Both the position numbers and the translations under genes were made by a program. Of a stretch of 32,095 bases of DNA, positions 9,191 to 16,935 are shown in pieces. This stretch comes from Hahellaceae bacterium (lineage in GTDB: Bacteria > Pseudomonadota > Gammaproteobacteria > Pseudomonadales > Oleiphilaceae), in the NCBI GenBank assembly GCA_016744695.1, contig JADGDV010000036.1, forward strand, positions 1 through 32,095. The letters run 5' to 3'. The first letter of the stretch is position 1. Each line of letters opens with the position of its first letter. The notes under the pieces are model-generated. The model was not told the origin of the DNA. It made no database searches and worked only from the letters and a program-made list of their open reading frames with translations.

Positions 9191-11200
9191 TTAAATATTC
9201 AAGATTGTTTGCGTAACCTGGTCGGCTGTTTCTATTGTCTTGGCGTTTGCTTGATAATTTCGCTGGGCGATAATCAAGTTAACCAACTGATCAGATAAAT
9301 CAACATTAGACTCCTCAAGGGAGCTAGATGATATCGAACCTAACGAACCAGTACCTGGCGCGCCCACAATAGGATTACCCGATGCAAACGTCTGCACCCA
9401 CGCAGTGTCTCCCGTTGGCGATAAGCCCTCTTCATTATTAAAGTTTGCTAACGCCACCTGACTTAAAACTCTTGACTCTCCATTTGTATATCTAGCAAAT
9501 AGAATGCCAGATTCATCAACATCTAAGCCTGCAAGTCGCCCCGTTGTAAAACCGTTCTGCTGCATATCATTTATTGAGAACGGACTTCCATACTGAGTGG
9601 TATCATCAATATTGATTTCAAAGTTAGAGCTAGTGGCTGGATCAGGGACCGGCAATGTTCCCCCATCAACAACATTGATAGGGCCTGCAGCGCCATTGGA
9701 GTTACCATCAGCATCAAGCGGAACCCAGTTTGAAATTAAAACCTGATCAGAAAGGTTAGAGTTTAGTGAACCATCATCATTAAATACGAGCGTATACGAT
9801 GCTCTTGTAGGCTGAGTGCCTATTACAGGGTCACCCACATCTTCGCCATCAATCTGAACATGCATCTGCCAAGTATTTGGCTGCGCAGAAGTACCCGACG
9901 TTTGTTTGACGAAATATAAAGTCTGCACATGACTATTACCTAAGCTGTCATATACGCTTGTCGATGTTGCGTGATTGTAGGTACCTGAATCTAGTGGATC
10001 AAATACATTATTACTGAACGGCTGCCCAGAAAATGATTCAATAATGTCGGTATTCGCAATAGCTGTACCAGTGTCCACCGCTGAAAAGGTCGTCCCCTCC
10101 TGCCTTACCACTGTTAATACTCCAGCCACTACAGCCTGAGTAGTAGCCGGAACAGTTCCATCCATCACTAAAGAAGAGGCATAATTAGGGTTAGCATTTG
10201 AGTCAATTTGGGCCGTACCTGCACCAGAGTATTGGAACTGTAGATCCCCTCCTTGGTTATGAATAATATCGAGTGTTAATTCATTTGCCCCTGTACCACC
10301 TGGCGTTCCAGTTAATACAGCAGTAATCCCCCCTAACGCTGAACTATTAATATCAAGCGCCAATTGCGACAACTTATCTTCGTTCGTGGGGTTAGCTACG
10401 CCATCAATCGTAAATGGAACACCATTAACAGACAATACATCACCATCAGCCATATTAAACGTTGACTGCGGTATTGTTGCATCTGTTGAAGCCGACGCAT
10501 CGACACCACTTAAACTAGAAAGAGAAGCCGCAACAGCACCTGCAGATGCACCAGCCGGAGTCGTTATTCCCGCACTGGTTCCATCGCCATAGACTATATT
10601 CCAATCAACGGAGGGATAGTTATTTAGTATTTGTGGAGATATAAGTCCCGCAGCCGTACCTGCATCACCAGCAGCCAACTGCGTACCTCTTTCTTCCAAT
10701 ACCAACTCTGAAGAATCAAGATTTAATGTAGGGTTAACCAAAGTAGTTCTTCTTGGAGAAAGGCTACTATTATCAACCTGTATATCCGTTAATATCCCTC
10801 CTACATTACCCTCTGCATCAGCCTCAAATCCTTGTAAATTCATTCCAGTGTTATTGACAACAAAACCGTCTTTATCAACACCAAACTGCCCTGCTCTTGA
10901 ATACTTAGTTTCCCCGCCATCACTCAAGACATAAAAACCATTTCCATCTATTGCAAGGTCAAGCCCCCGCTGAGTTCCACTAATATTGCCGCCATCGAAC
11001 AGCTGCCTAATATTCTGTACTGTTACCCCTCCTCCCGCCGAGTTTCCAGTATTGCCCAAAAAGGAGTTTGAATAAATATCACCAAACTCAGTTCTAGACT
11101 GCTTAAAACCAACCGTACTTGCGTTGGCAATATTATTGCCCGTCACTTCCAAGTCAGTGGAAGACGCTCGTAAACCACTCAGTGCAATGTTAAATGGCAT
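9191..11200 (-). CDS. flgE: Flagellar hook protein, large form
   Basis: FlgE polymerises into the hook, the universal joint outside the cell. The N-terminus (MPFNIALSGLRASSTDLEVT, then GNNIANASTVGFKQSRTEF) and C-terminus (LSDQLVNLIIAQRNYQANAK) are the conserved D0 helices. At 669 residues it is much longer than E. coli FlgE (402). The extra sequence lies between about residues 150 and 420, rich in T, S, A, G and N, and probably forms additional surface domains. Motifs near residues 405-430 (HATSTSVYDSLGNSHVQTLY) mark the common FlgE core after the insertion. A GAGGTG Shine-Dalgarno precedes the ATG. It lies 74 bp after flgD. Confidence 0.95.
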   Translation of the reverse strand: MPFNIALSGLRASSTDLEVTGNNIANASTVGFKQSRTEFGDIYSNSFLGNTGNSAGGGVTVQNIRQLFDGGNISGTQRGLDLAIDGNGFYVLSDGGETKYSRAGQFGVDKDGFVVNNTGMNLQGFEADAEGNVGGILTDIQVDNSSLSPRRTTLVNPTLNLDSSELVLEERGTQLAAGDAGTAAGLISPQILNNYPSVDWNIVYGDGTSAGITTPAGASAGAVAASLSSLSGVDASASTDATIPQSTFNMADGDVLSVNGVPFTIDGVANPTNEDKLSQLALDINSSALGGITAVLTGTPGGTGANELTLDIIHNQGGDLQFQYSGAGTAQIDSNANPNYASSLVMDGTVPATTQAVVAGVLTVVRQEGTTFSAVDTGTAIANTDIIESFSGQPFSNNVFDPLDSGTYNHATSTSVYDSLGNSHVQTLYFVKQTSGTSAQPNTWQMHVQIDGEDVGDPVIGTQPTRASYTLVFNDDGSLNSNLSDQVLISNWVPLDADGNSNGAAGPINVVDGGTLPVPDPATSSNFEINIDDTTQYGSPFSINDMQQNGFTTGRLAGLDVDESGILFARYTNGESRVLSQVALANFNNEEGLSPTGDTAWVQTFASGNPIVGAPGTGSLGSISSSSLEESNVDLSDQLVNLIIAQRNYQANAKTIETADQVTQTILNI

Positions 11201-11274
11201 GAAACACCTCGTACCTTGTTATCAAAAGAATTAAAAACATTTGTTCTTATTAAGATCATAAATACTTAACATAT

Positions 11275-11952
11275 TTAGTTAATTTGGCGAACTTCGTTAA
11301 GAGGAATTCCTCCCATACCCGCCAAATTTAGGGTAATAGAACTATCACTTCCTATTGATACACTATCCACATTGGCACTAAGCATTGTATTAATCTGCTC
11401 GGTTTTTCCACCATAATTGGCTTCAGCTTTTATTGTGTATTGTCCGGCAGGCATCTGATCTCCCGCCTTATTTTTTCCTTCCCATAAAAATGATACTTGA
11501 CCGGCAACTTGTTGCCCCATCTCATATTGATTAACTAACTCACCCGATGAGTTAAGGACAGAGATTCTTAAGTCAGACGTACTGGCCGGCAAATCAACAA
11601 CACCGCCTATTGTGCCAGCCATCGAAGTTGGCCCTGTCGAAGCGTTAACCAATACAGAGCGCCCCACCATGGATGATGCCTGTAAAGCCTGTGTAGATTG
11701 ATAGCTAGACGCAAACCCTTCAACAGTAGAGGTTAATCCCTGCATCTCCTCTAACGAGCTAAATTGAGCCAACTCGGCAATAAACGCACCATTATCCTGA
11801 GGCTCAAGGGGGTTTTGATTATTGAGTTGAGCAATCATCAACTCCATAAACTCATTTTTACCAAGCTCGTCCGTAGTATTCGCATTAGGTGCCTGCAGTG
11901 AAAACTGGTTCAGCACATCATTGGTTGGCGATACAGAGTTAAAGTCGCTCAT
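11275..11952 (-). CDS. flgD: Hook assembly scaffold (hook cap) protein
   Basis: FlgD caps the growing hook and is needed for FlgE polymerisation. The conserved N-terminal segment is present (GKNEFMELMIAQLNNQNPLE then PQDNGAFIAELAQFSSLEEM, about residues 30-72). Residues about 100-220 form the tudor/FnIII-like C-terminal part with FLWEGKNKAGDQMPAGQYT. At 225 residues it is the usual size (E. coli 231). An AGGAG Shine-Dalgarno lies before the ATG. It is 36 bp after flgC and just before flgE, as expected for the scaffold of the next protein assembled. Confidence 0.95.
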   Translation of the reverse strand: MSDFNSVSPTNDVLNQFSLQAPNANTTDELGKNEFMELMIAQLNNQNPLEPQDNGAFIAELAQFSSLEEMQGLTSTVEGFASSYQSTQALQASSMVGRSVLVNASTGPTSMAGTIGGVVDLPASTSDLRISVLNSSGELVNQYEMGQQVAGQVSFLWEGKNKAGDQMPAGQYTIKAEANYGGKTEQINTMLSANVDSVSIGSDSSITLNLAGMGGIPLNEVRQIN

Positions 11953-11988
11953 AGTTACTCCTATTGTTCCTAATTCTAATGTGCTGGT

Positions 11989-12432
11989 TTATTGACCTAG
12001 TGTTAAAATTCGTTGCATCATGGTTTTTGCTGCATCCATAACATCTACATTAGTTTGAAAACTCCGAGATGCTGAAAGCATATCCGTCATTTCTTCCACT
12101 ACGTTTACATTGGGGTACATAACATAACCATCATCGTTAGCCATGGGGTGATCTGGCTGAAAGCGCATATTTAAAGGTGCTTCGCTTTCAACAATCCCCT
12201 TAACCTCAACCCCTTGAGACTCTGGGTTGTCTGTAAATGCTGCATTAAAACCATTATTAGTCATTACAGATTGTTGAATTGAAGCAAAGACGGGCTTTCT
12301 AGCTCTATAGACGTCCTCTGTACTACTGCTTGCTGTATCTGCATTAGCTATATTACTGGCAGTAGTATTTAAACGGATAGACTGAGCAGACATTGCCGAA
12401 CCAGCAATATCAAAAATACGATTAAGCGACAT
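11989..12432 (-). CDS. flgC: Flagellar proximal rod protein
   Basis: FlgC is a proximal rod subunit. It has the family start MSLNRIFDIAGSAMSAQSIR with NTTASNIANADT, the VFASI region, the central PDHPMANDDGYVMYPNVNVV motif characteristic of FlgC, and the C-terminal MTDMLSASRSFQTNVDVMDA helix. At 147 residues it fits the family (E. coli 134). GGGGTGA lies before the ATG, and only 2 bp separate it from flgB, so the two are surely co-transcribed. Confidence 0.95.
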   Translation of the reverse strand: MSLNRIFDIAGSAMSAQSIRLNTTASNIANADTASSSTEDVYRARKPVFASIQQSVMTNNGFNAAFTDNPESQGVEVKGIVESEAPLNMRFQPDHPMANDDGYVMYPNVNVVEEMTDMLSASRSFQTNVDVMDAAKTMMQRILTLGQ

Positions 12433-12434
12433 AT

Positions 12435-12839
12435 TTATTCACCCCTTATGGCACTAGTCAGTGCTTTAAACTTTCCGTTTAAAAACTGAAAGCTGGCTTG
12501 GTAATCCATTGCGTTTTTCATGTATGCAGCCATTTCCTGCTGAGTATCTACGGTATTACCGTCAATGGATGGCTGCGTGGGATTCTTATAAAGAAGTGAC
12601 TCACTAGACTCGCCTTGAGTGCTGATATGCTTTGAACTAGTTTTAGACATCGCCATCTCTAACCCGTTTTGAGCCCCCCCCATTTGCTTGTTAAGAGCAG
12701 CTTTAAAGTCCAGATCTCTGGCCTTAAACCCTGGCGTATCCGCGTTAGCTAGATTATTAGCTAACACTTCAGCACGCTTTACACGAACACTGAGTGCCTG
12801 TTCATGTATCCCTAATGCATTATCAAACGAGATTGTCAT
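12435..12839 (-). CDS. flgB: Flagellar proximal rod protein
   Basis: FlgB is a proximal rod subunit and the first gene of the flg transcript. The protein starts MTISFDNALGIHEQALSVRV and carries the NNLANADTPGFKARDLDFKA signature. The C-terminus has the MKNAMDYQASFQFLNGKFKA region. I chose ATG 12837-12839 (134 residues; E. coli 138), which has GGAG 5 nt upstream. A longer in-frame reading starting at 12905 would add 22 non-conserved residues, has no ribosome site, and its start nearly coincides with the predicted sigma-54 transcription start. flgA, flgM and flgN, often found upstream in related genera, are absent from this window. Confidence 0.94.
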   Translation of the reverse strand: MTISFDNALGIHEQALSVRVKRAEVLANNLANADTPGFKARDLDFKAALNKQMGGAQNGLEMAMSKTSSKHISTQGESSESLLYKNPTQPSIDGNTVDTQQEMAAYMKNAMDYQASFQFLNGKFKALTSAIRGE

Positions 12840-12918
12840 AGCTACTCCACTAAACCAAATACTACGTGTAATTTTAAAATGGTAAATCATGACCACAAAA
12901 AACAATTAATATTACTAA

Positions 12919-12934
12919 AGCAATAGCAATGCCA
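12919..12934 (-). promoter_or_regulatory. Sigma-54 (RpoN) promoter of the flg operon
   Basis: On the minus strand the sequence is TGGCATTGCTATTGCT. Against the -24/-12 consensus TGGCACG-N4-TTGCW it keeps TGGCA and TTGCT in exact spacing, differing only at the C and G that follow TGGCA. Transcription should begin near 12907, giving a 5' leader of about 70 nt to the flgB ATG. A sigma-54 class II/III promoter, activated by an FleQ/FlrC-type protein, is the known arrangement for flgB operons in Vibrio and Pseudomonas. Confidence 0.85.
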
Positions 12935-12994
12935 ACTATATAACATACTAATTTATATGACTTTTATTATAGAATTTAAAAATAGAGCCAAATT

Positions 12995-13014
12995 TACGGC
13001 AATGCTTTACCGTA
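12995..13014. promoter_or_regulatory. Inverted repeat, candidate activator site upstream of the sigma-54 promoter
   Basis: TACGG (12995-12999) and CCGTA (13010-13014) form a perfect 5-bp inverted repeat with a 10-nt spacer. It is centred about 70 bp upstream of the -24 element, a normal position for an enhancer-binding protein site. The activator is not identifiable from this alone. Confidence 0.4.
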
Positions 13015-13084
13015 TTAGAGGAAATGATTTACAGAATCTAAATGAAAGAGGAGGGAGAAGTATAATTTTACAAGAAAGAGAACG

Positions 13085-13097
13085 GGGCTTTACGCCC
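13085..13097 (-). terminator. Short GC hairpin at the nitroreductase 3' end
   Basis: On the minus strand GGGC-GTAAA-GCCC is followed by CGTTCTCTTTCTTG, a T-rich but interrupted tail. The stem overlaps the last codons and the stop of the nitroreductase gene. It is short (4 bp), so it may be only a weak intrinsic terminator protecting the flgB promoter region from read-through. Confidence 0.4.
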
Positions 13098-13653
13098 AAG
13101 GAGTAATAAAGTCATCAGTATTATTCTGCGGTATAGCCTTGGCTTTTCCTTCTGGCGTGCCTATATAAAGGAAACCAACAATACGCTCACCCTCAACCAA
13201 ACCCAAACCTTTATGTACGCCTTTGTTATAAGCAAGCGGCCCTGTTCTCCACATTCCACCAAAGCCTTCTGCCTGTAACGCAAGAAGTAAATATCCTACA
13301 CCAGCACCTAAAGAAATCAGTTGCTCTATCTCAGGGATTTTATGGTGAGCTTGGGTTTTAGCGATAGCGACAACAATCATAGGTGCACGTAAAGGCATTT
13401 TACGAAACTTATTTTCTTGCTCAACTGATATAGTTGGGTCATCGGCTCTCGAACTCTCCGCAAAAAGATTGCCCAATTTATAAAGTGCCTCGCCATTCAC
13501 CGTCAAATAACGCCACGGTCTAAGTTTCCCGTGATCAGGTGCACGAAGCGCAGCCTGAAAAATAGAACCTAATACCGCGCCAGTGGGTGCTGGCGCAGAT
13601 AGCGCCGGCATGGAATTACGCTCTAACATAAATGCAGTCACAGGATGAGTCAT
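13090..13653 (-). CDS. NAD(P)H nitroreductase, YdjA family
   Basis: This is a small FMN-dependent oxidoreductase of the nitroreductase superfamily, 187 residues, close in layout to E. coli YdjA (183). Matching segments are the start with an RNSMPAL-like FMN-binding site, SAPAPTGAVL, AALRAPDHGKLRPWRY, the FRKMPLRAPMIVVAIAK strand, GFGGMWRTGPL and IVGFLYIGTPEGKA. Members work as homodimers in the cytoplasm. The physiological substrate of YdjA proteins is not settled. It stands alone, transcribed away from cyaB and towards the flg promoter. Confidence 0.88.
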   Translation of the reverse strand: MTHPVTAFMLERNSMPALSAPAPTGAVLGSIFQAALRAPDHGKLRPWRYLTVNGEALYKLGNLFAESSRADDPTISVEQENKFRKMPLRAPMIVVAIAKTQAHHKIPEIEQLISLGAGVGYLLLALQAEGFGGMWRTGPLAYNKGVHKGLGLVEGERIVGFLYIGTPEGKAKAIPQNNTDDFITPWA

Positions 13654-13801
13654 TACTTACCTATAAATTAATCGTTGGTGGCTCTTTGTTAATCTTATAG
13701 TACAACACTGGAAAAGTGATGCAAATATCAATAAGATACGTCTATACGTATTTATACATAAGCGGCGTATCCCTTTTAGCAAAACTACAATAATGAATTA
13801 A

Positions 13802-15211
13802 ATGACAATAACAAATAAAAATAACCGCACAAGCAAAGTAAGAAAGCCCGTTGCAATCCCTCCAATGCCGGACTACAACGCTCGAGTTTTAGGTTATTTG
13901 GCTGCGGCATCTATTATTGTTTCAGGAATATTGGCAGGGCATTTCAACCCAGACCTTATCTGGCTAATACCCGGCACCATGCTTTGGCCTCACCTTCTTT
14001 ATTTTACAATGAGGTATTTCAATAAACAGCGAAACCCCATCATCCGAAATAAAATTCTATTAGTTGATGCAGCTGTATTAGGTCCAGCTATTGTATTGCT
14101 CGATTTTAGCCTCATCCCCACTATATTTTTTATATTAATGCTGAACTTTAGTTTTATTATTGTTGGAGGCATGAAAAGTTGGCTTTACGGTAATCTTGCT
14201 TTATTTATCAGCCTGATTATTTCTTCACTTTATTTCGGTGTTAAATTTGCTCCTCAAACGCCCTTTTCTGTTAGCTTAGTTTCGGGAGTCAGTATTGGTA
14301 TTTACATTTGCATAATGGCCTATTACACACACCGACAAGCAAAAGCACTAGTACATGCAAAATCTCAAATTCAGCACCAAAGAGAGCAGTCAATCACACT
14401 CTCTCATAAGTTAGCCAAATATCTTTCCCCTCAAGTTTGGCAGTCAATCTTTACCGGTGAGCGAGACGTAAGACTTGAAACTCAACGTAAAAAATTAGCG
14501 GTCTTCTTCTCAGATATTAAAGGGTTTACTGAGCTCTCTGAAGAAATGGAGCCCGAAAGTTTAACAGACCTTCTAAACACTTATTTCAACGAGATGTCAC
14601 AAATCGCACTCAAATACGGCGGTACTATTGATAAATTCGTTGGCGATAGCATTATGATTTTCTTTGGTGACCCAACCAGTCGTGGCTCCAAGGAAGATAC
14701 TCTCGCCTGTGTCGCTATGGGTATTGATATGCGTAAACGCATGAAAATTCTTCGGCAAAAATGGCAAAGCCAAGGCGTTAGAACCCCTCTTGAAATAAGA
14801 ATGGGCATAAGCACTGGTTATTGTACTGTAGGTAATTTTGGTGCTGAAAATAGAATGGACTACACCATCATTGGCAAAGAAGTAAATTTAGCCAGTCGCC
14901 TAGAGAGCCTTGCAGAGCCCGGAGAAATTTTAGTTTCTTACGAAACATTTTCTCAGGTAAAAGACACTGTCATGTGTAGAGACAAAGGTGAAATAACCGT
15001 TAAAGGGTTCTCCCGATCAGTGCCTATTTATGAAGTTGTAGATTTTAGACGCGAAATGGGTGCAAACCAAAGCTTTATGGAGCATGAAACAACAGGGTTT
15101 GCTATGTACCTAGATACAGGAAAGATCGGTACAGAAGAAAAAGATCAGATTGTGCGGGCACTTGTTACCGCGGCTCAGAAACTTAAAGACTCTGATGGTG
15201 AAGAAGAATAA
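13802..15211 (+). CDS. cyaB: Membrane-bound class III adenylate cyclase with MASE2 sensor domain (CyaB type)
   Basis: The enzyme makes cAMP from ATP. Residues about 25-175 form a multi-helix membrane domain with the MASE2 pattern (VLGYLAAASIIVSGILAGHF, LWPHLLY), as in Pseudomonas CyaB, which has nearly the same length (469 here). A linker helix (180-205) leads to the cyclase domain (about 228-415). Visible catalytic residues are metal-binding D238 (FFSDIKGFT) and D282 (FVGDSIMIFFG), adenine-selecting K278 and D353 (RMDYTIIG), and transition-state N362 and R366. All are present, so it should be active, and K/D favours ATP over GTP. No clear Shine-Dalgarno precedes the ATG. It is monocistronic, divergent from the nitroreductase and convergent with queF. 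Confidence 0.9.
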   Translation: MTITNKNNRTSKVRKPVAIPPMPDYNARVLGYLAAASIIVSGILAGHFNPDLIWLIPGTMLWPHLLYFTMRYFNKQRNPIIRNKILLVDAAVLGPAIVLLDFSLIPTIFFILMLNFSFIIVGGMKSWLYGNLALFISLIISSLYFGVKFAPQTPFSVSLVSGVSIGIYICIMAYYTHRQAKALVHAKSQIQHQREQSITLSHKLAKYLSPQVWQSIFTGERDVRLETQRKKLAVFFSDIKGFTELSEEMEPESLTDLLNTYFNEMSQIALKYGGTIDKFVGDSIMIFFGDPTSRGSKEDTLACVAMGIDMRKRMKILRQKWQSQGVRTPLEIRMGISTGYCTVGNFGAENRMDYTIIGKEVNLASRLESLAEPGEILVSYETFSQVKDTVMCRDKGEITVKGFSRSVPIYEVVDFRREMGANQSFMEHETTGFAMYLDTGKIGTEEKDQIVRALVTAAQKLKDSDGEEE

Positions 15212-15212
15212 A

Positions 15213-15255
15213 ATATATTGGAGTCGGAACAAACCATTTACTGACTCCAATATAT
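15213..15255. terminator. Long hairpin between convergent cyaB and queF
   Basis: ATATATTGGAGTCGG (15213-15227) pairs with CTGACTCCAATATAT (15241-15255). That is 15 bp with one G-U pair and a 13-nt loop. It begins two bases after the cyaB stop and ends 21 bp before the queF stop. The minus-strand exit is T-rich (TTTATTCTTCTT), so it best fits termination of queF. The plus side lacks a strong T run but could still protect the cyaB mRNA end. Confidence 0.7.
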
Positions 15256-15276
15256 GCCTATTTAACTATATAATAG

Positions 15277-16101
15277 CTACTGACGAGATAATCGATCGTT
15301 CCCCGCATAATTTTGTTCAGTCGACCGCAAAGGGTTAATATCCAAACCTCCCCTCCGAGTATAACGTGCATAAATAGTTAAACTATCCGGCTTACATTGC
15401 TTCATAATATCTATGAAAATACGCTCAACACATTGCTCATGAAAGTCTTGATGATTTCTATAAGATACAATATAACGCAATAAACCTTCATGGCTTATTG
15501 CCTCACCAGAATAATCTATTAACACTGAAGCCCAGTCAGGCTGACCTGTAACGGGGCAGTTCGTTTTTAACAAGTGTGATATCAACTTTTCTTGAACATG
15601 CCCTCCTATCGATAAAGAGAGTAAGGTAGGATCGACCTCATACTGAAACGAATTAAGGTCTAAATCATCAATCAGTATTCGATTTTCGTCGCCTGAATTT
15701 ATATCGAGCGCCTGCCCCAAGGAAACAACACTTACTTCTACCTGACACCCAGCCACCTTACTTAAGTCATCAATTAAGGTGTTTTCAAGTTGTTCTTTAG
15801 AATCAAAAGTCGTTTGATTTAATGAATTCAAGTAAAGCTTAAATGACTTAGATTCAATAATATTATTAGACTGACAAGGAAAAGCAAACATAGCAATCGC
15901 TACTTGAGGCTTACCCGATGCACTTAGCCAAGAAAGCTCATAACTATTCCAGTAATCTACTCCATTGAACGGGAGGGGCGATTCACTCACCCCAAGTTCG
16001 TCTCGTTTTACCTTACGTGGTAAGGGGTATAATAAATCGGGAGAATACTGGTCAACATAATCAGTGCTTTGACCTAGCAAGGTATTATTTAAATCTACCA
16101 T
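15277..16101 (-). CDS. queF: NADPH-dependent 7-cyano-7-deazaguanine reductase (preQ0 to preQ1)
   Basis: QueF reduces the nitrile of preQ0 to preQ1 in queuosine tRNA biosynthesis, in the cytoplasm. This is the long, two-lobed type II form (274 residues; E. coli 282). The N-terminal lobe contains the ESKSFKLYLNSLNQT motif that binds NADPH/substrate. The C-terminal lobe has the nucleophile C182 in TNCPVTGQPDW with D189, and H221/E222 in FHEQCVERIF. These correspond to E. coli C190, D197, H229 and E230 with a constant offset of 8. No other que gene is nearby, and I saw no preQ1 riboswitch upstream. Confidence 0.95.
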   Translation of the reverse strand: MVDLNNTLLGQSTDYVDQYSPDLLYPLPRKVKRDELGVSESPLPFNGVDYWNSYELSWLSASGKPQVAIAMFAFPCQSNNIIESKSFKLYLNSLNQTTFDSKEQLENTLIDDLSKVAGCQVEVSVVSLGQALDINSGDENRILIDDLDLNSFQYEVDPTLLSLSIGGHVQEKLISHLLKTNCPVTGQPDWASVLIDYSGEAISHEGLLRYIVSYRNHQDFHEQCVERIFIDIMKQCKPDSLTIYARYTRRGGLDINPLRSTEQNYAGNDRLSRQ

Positions 16102-16161
16102 ATTTTGAATAACCTAAAAATTCACAAATCAAATACAATTAATTTAGCTTTCAACCTAAAA

Positions 16162-16935
16162 CTAACTACGAATCCCTTTACCTTTATTCAACAGGTGAAG
16201 AGATAAACAAAAAAGAACGACCGTAAACCCGATAATCATCAAAAACGCGACCCCTACATCAATATCAGTAACACCTAATATACCAAATCGAAATGCGTTT
16301 ACGATATAAAGAATTGGGTTAGCTAAAGAAACTGCCTGCCAAAAATCTGGCAATAGGCTAATAGAGTAAAACACACCCCCTAGGTAAGTTAACGGTGTAA
16401 GAATAAAACTTGGGACAATGGATATATCATCAAATTTTGTTGCAAACATGGCATTAATGAAGCCACCCAACGAAAATAATATTGCTGTTAACAACGCTAC
16501 AGAAACCATAACCAAAGGACTATGAACCTGCAAATCAGTAAACCCTAGGGATAGCAAAGTAACAATTAAACCAACGAGCAAACCACGAACAACGCCACCA
16601 GTAACATAACCGGTAAGAATGACCCAATTAGGAACAGGAGAAACAATTAACTCCTCAATACTTCGTTGGAACTTCATACCGAAGAAAGATGAAACTACAT
16701 TCGCATATGAGTTTGTTATAACGGACATCATTATCAAGCCAGGAACGATAAAATCCATATATTTATGGCCATTCATTTCGCCAATTCTAGGGCCTATTAA
16801 ATTGCCAAAAATAACAAAATAAAGTGTCATGGTAATAGCCGGTGGCAAAAGAGTTTGCACCCAAATTCGCATAAAGCGACGAATTTCTTTTACCACAATA
16901 GTTTGAAAAGCAATCAATGTTTTATTGAAGCCCAT
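16162..16935 (-). CDS. ABC-2 type exporter permease (YadH-like)
   Basis: An integral membrane subunit of 257 residues with six hydrophobic segments, matching E. coli YadH (256) in length and pattern: IRRFMRIWVQTLLPPAITMT at the N-terminus, a first loop with KFQRSIEELIVSPVPNW, and FILTPLTYLGGVFYSISLLP near residues 178-197. It is the membrane partner of the ATPase encoded immediately before it. The ATPase stop codon and this ATG are directly adjacent with no gap, which implies coupled translation. The exported substrate is unknown for this family. Confidence 0.9.
   Translation of the reverse strand: MGFNKTLIAFQTIVVKEIRRFMRIWVQTLLPPAITMTLYFVIFGNLIGPRIGEMNGHKYMDFIVPGLIMMSVITNSYANVVSSFFGMKFQRSIEELIVSPVPNWVILTGYVTGGVVRGLLVGLIVTLLSLGFTDLQVHSPLVMVSVALLTAILFSLGGFINAMFATKFDDISIVPSFILTPLTYLGGVFYSISLLPDFWQAVSLANPILYIVNAFRFGILGVTDIDVGVAFLMIIGFTVVLFCLSLHLLNKGKGIRS

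Noticed and set aside
12840-12905. N-terminal extension of flgB by 22 residues
   Set aside because: The extension has no family similarity and no ribosome site, and would start essentially at the predicted transcription start; the ATG at 12837-12839 gives the normal FlgB start.
16040-16161. preQ1 riboswitch upstream of queF
   Set aside because: The upstream sequence is short, AT-rich and shows no hairpin-pseudoknot pattern; QueF genes in this group are usually constitutive.
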